DNA from: Flemingiibacterium sp964603455
GTDB taxonomy: Bacteria > Bacillota > Clostridia > Oscillospirales > CAG-272
Direction of reading: 5' to 3'
Assembly (NCBI GenBank): GCA_964603455.1
Contig: CAZRVL010000078.1
Span: 1-9,400 of the forward strand
Length of the DNA stretch: 9,400 bases
Positions 5,851-9,400 of the stretch are shown here, one piece after another (the first letter of the stretch is position 1; every line of letters begins with the position of its first letter). The position numbers and the translations under genes were made by a program. The notes beneath the pieces are model-generated. The model saw only the letters and a program-made list of their open reading frames with translations. It was not told where the DNA came from and made no database searches.

Positions 5851-6738
5851 TTATTTTTGCGGCAATTCAAGCTTTTTTGGAGTTGTGCCGATGACCTTTT
5901 TGAAAACCTTTATGAAATTGGAGCAATTTGAAAAGCCGGAGGCATAGCAGGCTTCTGTGACAGTTGCGCCTTCGCGGAGCAGTTTTTGTGCATATTCTAT
6001 GCGGCGTTCGGTCAGATAGCGGTGTATCGTCTGCCCGGTATGCTTTTTGAATGTCCTTGTCAGATAGGTCACGCTGCATCCGCAATATATTGAAAGGTCG
6101 GAGAGCGAGATCTGTTCGCTGTAGTTGTCGTTTATGTAGATTATCGTTTTTGATACCACGGACGGTATCGAGGTTTTCTGCGGATGAGATTTTTGAGTCA
6201 TGTAGGCTTTCGATGAAAGCTCCATAAGCTCGATAAAAAGCGCGAATATCAGCATATCCTCACTGTGATCGGACAAGTCTTGGTGGTTTAACAGTATATT
6301 TACGACCTTTTCGCATATGCGAAGTATCTCTTCACGGTCTGAGTCTTCCGGATGGACGAGATTTATTCTGTCCGGAAGACTTTTTTCTTTTTTTGAGTAT
6401 ATCATATTCAAATTCGGGCTTTCGGAGACAGCTTGAGCGAATAGCTTGTTGTTCCAAAAGCTTAACGGAATGTAAAAATCGAGGTATCTGTGAAGTCCGT
6501 TTCTCAAAAATCGTCCGTGGTGTATCTCATCGGGACAGAATACGAAAAAATCTCCTCTCACCGTGTCAAAAACATTGTTTCCGACGACTGCCGCAAGATC
6601 GTCAGTCAGCAGAAACGACAGCTTGTTGTTCTGATATATCTTCACAGCGGAATCCGTTATTATATTTTCAATTTCTACATAGAATACTTCGAGCTCTTCC
6701 AATGGCAGTATCGGACGTATCCTTTTATTTATTGTCAT
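5851..6738 (-). CDS. AraC-family transcriptional regulator, divergent from the glycyl radical enzyme operon
   Basis: With this start the protein has 295 residues. The N-terminal domain is cupin-like, with G-D-F-F-V-F-C-P-D-E-I-H-H-G matching the AraC pocket strand. The C-terminal residues from about 195 carry the paired helix-turn-helix: I-S-L-S-D-L-S-I-Y-C-G-C-S-V-T-Y-L, then T-V-T-E-A-C-Y-A-S-G-F-S-N-C-S-N-F, ending F-K-K-V-I-G-T-T-P-K-K. ATG at 6736-6738 is preceded on the minus strand by GAGGAGA (6745-6751) six bases away, which is better than the upstream ATG at 6759. It shares little obvious sequence with the neighbouring AraC protein outside the helix-turn-helix, so recent duplication is unlikely. 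Divergent placement makes it the likely substrate-responsive activator of the glycyl radical enzyme and activase. Its stop codon touches that of the convergent AraC gene. Confidence 0.92.
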   Translation of the reverse strand: MTINKRIRPILPLEELEVFYVEIENIITDSAVKIYQNNKLSFLLTDDLAAVVGNNVFDTVRGDFFVFCPDEIHHGRFLRNGLHRYLDFYIPLSFWNNKLFAQAVSESPNLNMIYSKKEKSLPDRINLVHPEDSDREEILRICEKVVNILLNHQDLSDHSEDMLIFALFIELMELSSKAYMTQKSHPQKTSIPSVVSKTIIYINDNYSEQISLSDLSIYCGCSVTYLTRTFKKHTGQTIHRYLTERRIEYAQKLLREGATVTEACYASGFSNCSNFIKVFKKVIGTTPKKLELPQK

Positions 6739-6776
6739 CGCTTGTCTCCTCGGTTTCATTTTTTACTATAAAATGT

Positions 6777-6809
6777 GCCTATTTTATATATCTTAAGGCG
6801 ATTTTATCT
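6777..6809. promoter_or_regulatory. Possible AraC-type operator (direct repeat) in the divergent control region
   Basis: Two half-sites with the shared pattern G-n-C-n-ATTTTAT-n-T occur at 6777-6789 and 6797-6809, exactly 20 bases (about two helical turns) apart in the same orientation. This is the geometry AraC-family activators use. The second copy ends next to the -10 box at 6812, occupying the space where a normal -35 contact would be. The A/T-rich content makes a chance match possible. Confidence 0.35.
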
Positions 6810-6817
6810 GATATAAT
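6809..6817 (+). promoter_or_regulatory. Extended -10 promoter of the glycyl radical enzyme operon
   Basis: TG at 6809-6810, one base, then TATAAT at 6812-6817. The -35 position for a 17-base spacer (6789-6794) is TATCTT, far from consensus, as expected for a promoter that needs an activator. The transcript would start near 6824, giving a leader of roughly 54 bases. No minus-strand promoter for the AraC gene could be picked with confidence in this A/T-rich stretch. Confidence 0.6.
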
Positions 6818-6877
6818 TATTATAGCATGGATCTTTAGAAAAATCAATAGTCATTTTTACAAATGAGGTAAAATAAT

Positions 6878-9010
6878 ATGAAACCCAATATCGAAAAATT
6901 GAAGTTGCCGACTCATCGTACTGCCGCGCTCAGGGAGTATTATTTCAATAATTCTCCGATGGTGCTGGATCGTTCGCTCGTTCCGTGGAAATGCTCGCAT
7001 TCTCAGCTGCTTTATATCGAGGGCTGGATGAAGAGTGGCGGTGCTATGACGACAAAGCTCCGCCGTGCATATGCCGAAAAATATCTGTCTGAAAATACAA
7101 AGCCGATAATAATCGAAGGCGAGCTTATCGTTGGTCAGCCGAATTTTACGCCGTTCACCGAGGAGGAGCAGAAACGCTTCGATACGGCGAGATCTGTAGA
7201 ATATATGATGCCGCCAAAGCGCGGAAGGGCTGACCATATGGCACTCGATTATCCGAAGCTCTTAAAGCTTGGCGTAGAGGGACTTATAGCCGAGGCTGAA
7301 GAAAAGCGCGATGCGCTTGACGTTTATGACGGCAGAACAGCACCGAAATATGAGTTCTATACCGCGGTCATAACAGAGCTTGAAGGTGTTTTGACACTTG
7401 CGAAAAATTATGCCGATGAAGCGAGACGGCTTGCGGATGAATCCGAAGGCAGTGTTCGCGAGGATTATCTGAAGCTCGAAGAAACTTTGCGCCAGGTTCC
7501 GGCAAAGCCTGCGAGAAATTTCCGCGAGGCACTTCAAAGCGTGCATTTTTTCCTTTTCAATCTCTATGGTATATATTCTGCCGGACGACCCGATCAGTAT
7601 CTTCTCGAATATTATCGCCGCGATATTGAAAGCGGAGCTATGACCGAAGAGGGGGCACAGGAGCTGATAGACTGCTTCGCGCTTCAATATATGAACAATA
7701 TGAGTGCGTGGGCGGCGGCAGGATATATGATCGGCGGACGCGATCCGAGCGGAAAGGCGGTCGAAAACGAGCTTACATGGCATTTTCTCACCGCGATAGC
7801 ACATACACATATTCCCGACCCGAATGTCGGTTTCTGCATTACGAATGAAACGAGCCGCGAAATATTGGAATATGCCGCCGAGATCATACGCGAAGGAAAC
7901 GGAAATCCGCAGATATGGAACAATGATGCTGTGACTCGTTCGATGCTGAAAAACGGCTATGAAGCTGATGCCGCGAACAATTTCACACATTCGACCTGCG
8001 TCGAGATAACTCCCATCGGCTGTTCCGGTGTTTCGATAACCAGTCCGTACATGAATATGCTCAAAATATTCAGCGATACTTTTATGAATGTAAATGATGA
8101 TATTGATTTTGACGGACTGTTTGAGGAGTTTTCGAGGGCATTTGACAAATACTGTATAGATGCTATGCGCGCCGAATCGATATATCAGCTTGAACGCGCT
8201 CGAAACTGCACAGACCCGATAAGGATCTCGGCACTTGTTGATGACTGCATGGAGCGCGGAATGTCATCCGATGAGGGCGGTGCGAAGTATAATATGATCG
8301 AGCCGAATATGCTCGGAATGACAAATGTTATCGAGTCCTTCAATGTTATAAAGGAGCTGGTTTACGAACAGAAAAAGCTCACGATAGCCGAATTTAAAAA
8401 GGCACTTTCGGATAACTACGAGGGACACGAGGAGCTTCGTGCAGAGATAGTCAATCGTGTCGAGCATTTCGGAAACTGCACGGAAAGCTCGAATGCTATC
8501 GCCAAACGGGTATCGGATATGGTGCTTGAGACCTTCGGCAGACACACCACCGTTAGAGGTGCGAGCATAGTTCCCGGTGCATTTTCATATCGCGACCATG
8601 AGTGGCACGGAAGCTATACGATGGCAACACCGGACGGTCGAGTCAAGGGAACGACACTTGCGGACGGTTCAAGTCCTGTGCAGGGATATGATCGGCTCGG
8701 TCCAACGATGTCGCTCTGTTCGAGTGCGGCATGGCAGCCTGCAAGATTTTTGGGCGGCACGGCGATAAATCTCAAGCTGAATAAAAATACCGGACTCGAT
8801 ACGATATGCTCGCTGATCGATGGATTTTTGCGGACTGAGGCGGCTCAGGTTCAATTCAATATCGTGAGTGCCGAGGAGCTTATAGATGCGCAGCTTCATC
8901 CCGAAGTACACGCTGATTTGATTGTTCGTGTCGGCGGCTACAGCGATTATTTTACAAGGATCGCAAAGCGGCTTCAGGATGATATAATCTCGCGAAGCAT
9001 GGGTAACTGA
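6878..9010 (+). CDS. Glycyl radical enzyme of unknown substrate (dehydratase/lyase-type active site)
   Basis: This encodes 710 residues of the pyruvate formate-lyase-like fold. The glycyl radical motif R-V-G-G-Y lies at 684-688 with Gly687 as radical site, 23 residues from the C-terminus. The active-site loop reads H-S-T-C-V-E, giving Cys374 and Glu376. This C-x-E arrangement is that of glycerol, propanediol and hydroxyproline dehydratases, choline and isethionate lyases and some decarboxylases. Pyruvate formate-lyase has two adjacent Cys instead, so it is not one. Other family segments are recognisable: P-A-R-N-F-R-E-A-L-Q-S-V-H-F (211-224), S-A-G-R-P-D-Q-Y-L (234-242), G-N-G-N-P-Q-I (340-346). 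It is about 50-130 residues shorter than characterised relatives (roughly 760-850). The start follows TGAGGT at 6864-6869. The activase gene begins one base after the stop. Cytoplasmic and oxygen-sensitive; substrate unassigned. Confidence 0.92.
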   Translation: MKPNIEKLKLPTHRTAALREYYFNNSPMVLDRSLVPWKCSHSQLLYIEGWMKSGGAMTTKLRRAYAEKYLSENTKPIIIEGELIVGQPNFTPFTEEEQKRFDTARSVEYMMPPKRGRADHMALDYPKLLKLGVEGLIAEAEEKRDALDVYDGRTAPKYEFYTAVITELEGVLTLAKNYADEARRLADESEGSVREDYLKLEETLRQVPAKPARNFREALQSVHFFLFNLYGIYSAGRPDQYLLEYYRRDIESGAMTEEGAQELIDCFALQYMNNMSAWAAAGYMIGGRDPSGKAVENELTWHFLTAIAHTHIPDPNVGFCITNETSREILEYAAEIIREGNGNPQIWNNDAVTRSMLKNGYEADAANNFTHSTCVEITPIGCSGVSITSPYMNMLKIFSDTFMNVNDDIDFDGLFEEFSRAFDKYCIDAMRAESIYQLERARNCTDPIRISALVDDCMERGMSSDEGGAKYNMIEPNMLGMTNVIESFNVIKELVYEQKKLTIAEFKKALSDNYEGHEELRAEIVNRVEHFGNCTESSNAIAKRVSDMVLETFGRHTTVRGASIVPGAFSYRDHEWHGSYTMATPDGRVKGTTLADGSSPVQGYDRLGPTMSLCSSAAWQPARFLGGTAINLKLNKNTGLDTICSLIDGFLRTEAAQVQFNIVSAEELIDAQLHPEVHADLIVRVGGYSDYFTRIAKRLQDDIISRSMGN

Positions 9011-9011
9011 T

Positions 9012-9400
9012 ATGCTCGTATTCAATATCCAGCATTTCTCGATACACGATGGAAATGGAATACGGACGGTCATATTTCTGAAAGGGTGTCCGCTCGATTG
9101 CGCATGGTGTCACAATCCCGAGGGCAAATCGATGAAGCCTGAGTTAAGCTTTGATGCTTCGCGCTGTATAGGTTGTCAAAAATGCCTTGTCTGCCAAAAC
9201 GGCGCACACAGCTTCGAAAATGACATTCATGCGCTCGACCGATTGAAATGTTCAGCCTGCGGAGAATGTGCTAAGATATGTCCGACCGAAGCTGTCGAGC
9301 TAATAGGAAAAGAATATTCGGTCGAGCAGATAATTTCCGAGGTCAAAAAGGATTCGATATTTTACGGCTCTGACGGCGGTGTGACGATCTCGGGCGGCGA
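9012..9400 (+). CDS. Glycyl radical enzyme activating enzyme, radical SAM (partial, 3' end beyond window)
   Basis: ATG 9012 opens a frame that runs off the right edge after 129 complete codons. The radical SAM motif K-G-C-P-L-D-C-A-W-C-H-N gives Cys26, Cys30 and Cys33 (CX3CX2C) for the SAM-binding 4Fe-4S cluster. An inserted ferredoxin-like domain follows with two Cys groups: Cys52, 55, 58, 61 and Cys80, 83, 86, 90. This is the architecture of activases for non-PFL glycyl radical enzymes; the PFL activase lacks the insert. The end of the visible part, Y-G-S-D-G-G-V-T-I-S-G-G, is the conserved glycine-rich SAM-contact region of this family. The start lies one base after the TGA of the enzyme gene (TGA-T-ATG) with no strong ribosome binding site, so translation is probably coupled. 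Its function is to abstract hydrogen from Gly687 of the upstream enzyme. About half of the protein is missing from view. Confidence 0.95.
   Translation, partial: MLVFNIQHFSIHDGNGIRTVIFLKGCPLDCAWCHNPEGKSMKPELSFDASRCIGCQKCLVCQNGAHSFENDIHALDRLKCSACGECAKICPTEAVELIGKEYSVEQIISEVKKDSIFYGSDGGVTISGG

Noticed and set aside
5861..5893. Imperfect hairpin CGGCA...TGCCG just past the AraC-AraC junction as a terminator of the plus-strand AraC gene
   Set aside because: Only about five strong pairs around a long interior, and the T-run comes several bases after the stem; too weak to call.
6393..6866. Plus-strand frames of 93-157 codons opposite the start of the second AraC gene
   Set aside because: They are antisense to a clear AraC gene and run into the promoter region of the GRE operon; there is no ribosome binding site and the proteins are irregular.
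7262..7990. A 242-codon minus-strand frame opposite the glycyl radical enzyme gene
   Set aside because: It lies opposite catalytic and conserved parts of the GRE, has no recognisable domain, and its composition is that of antisense to a codon-biased gene.
6878..9010. Annotation as pyruvate formate-lyase (formate acetyltransferase)
   Set aside because: PFL needs two adjacent active-site Cys; here the site is Cys-Val-Glu, and the activase has the ferredoxin insert absent from PFL activase.

Overview
The window looks like a chromosomal segment of an anaerobic Bacillota bacterium, most likely a Clostridia member from a gut-type habitat. The reasons are a lysine riboswitch, strong GGAGG-type ribosome binding sites, sigma-A promoters, hairpin-plus-T-run terminators and an oxygen-sensitive glycyl radical enzyme (GRE) with its radical SAM activase. 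Coding is dense. No tRNA, rRNA, insertion sequence, CRISPR array or phage gene was seen.

Layout. 1-99: 3' end of a plus-strand gene, probably a sensor histidine kinase, followed by a terminator. 301-873: a small one-pass membrane protein with a PDZ domain and no protease domain, with its own extended -10 promoter and terminator. 968-1231: a strong promoter and a short lysine riboswitch (L-box), whose expression platform can be read from the bases. 1232-2851: the NhaC-family transporter it controls, by context a lysine transporter. 2856-2924: two adjacent hairpin terminators separating this from the convergent minus-strand unit.

2928-4825 (minus): a two-gene operon, a xylose-isomerase-like TIM-barrel protein followed by a Gfo/Idh/MocA dehydrogenase. 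This pairing is typical of sugar or cyclitol catabolism. It is divergent from an AraC-family regulator (5005-5850, plus). A second AraC-family regulator (5851-6738, minus) abuts the first tail to tail with no intervening base. The second regulator is divergent from 6878-9400 (plus), which holds a GRE of 710 residues and, one base later, its activating enzyme, cut by the window end.

How they may work together. The right two thirds form two mirror-image divergons, each a catabolic unit paired with an AraC regulator. The natural reading is substrate-induced anaerobic breakdown of a sugar, polyol or related compound. In that reading the activase installs a glycyl radical on the GRE (Gly687), which passes it to Cys374 for a dehydratase- or lyase-type reaction with Glu376 as a candidate base. 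The substrate cannot be read from the sequence, and a link between the two divergons is inferred only from adjacency. The GRE is short for its family and is the best candidate for an uncharacterised activity. The short riboswitch and its expression platform are the most interesting non-coding element.
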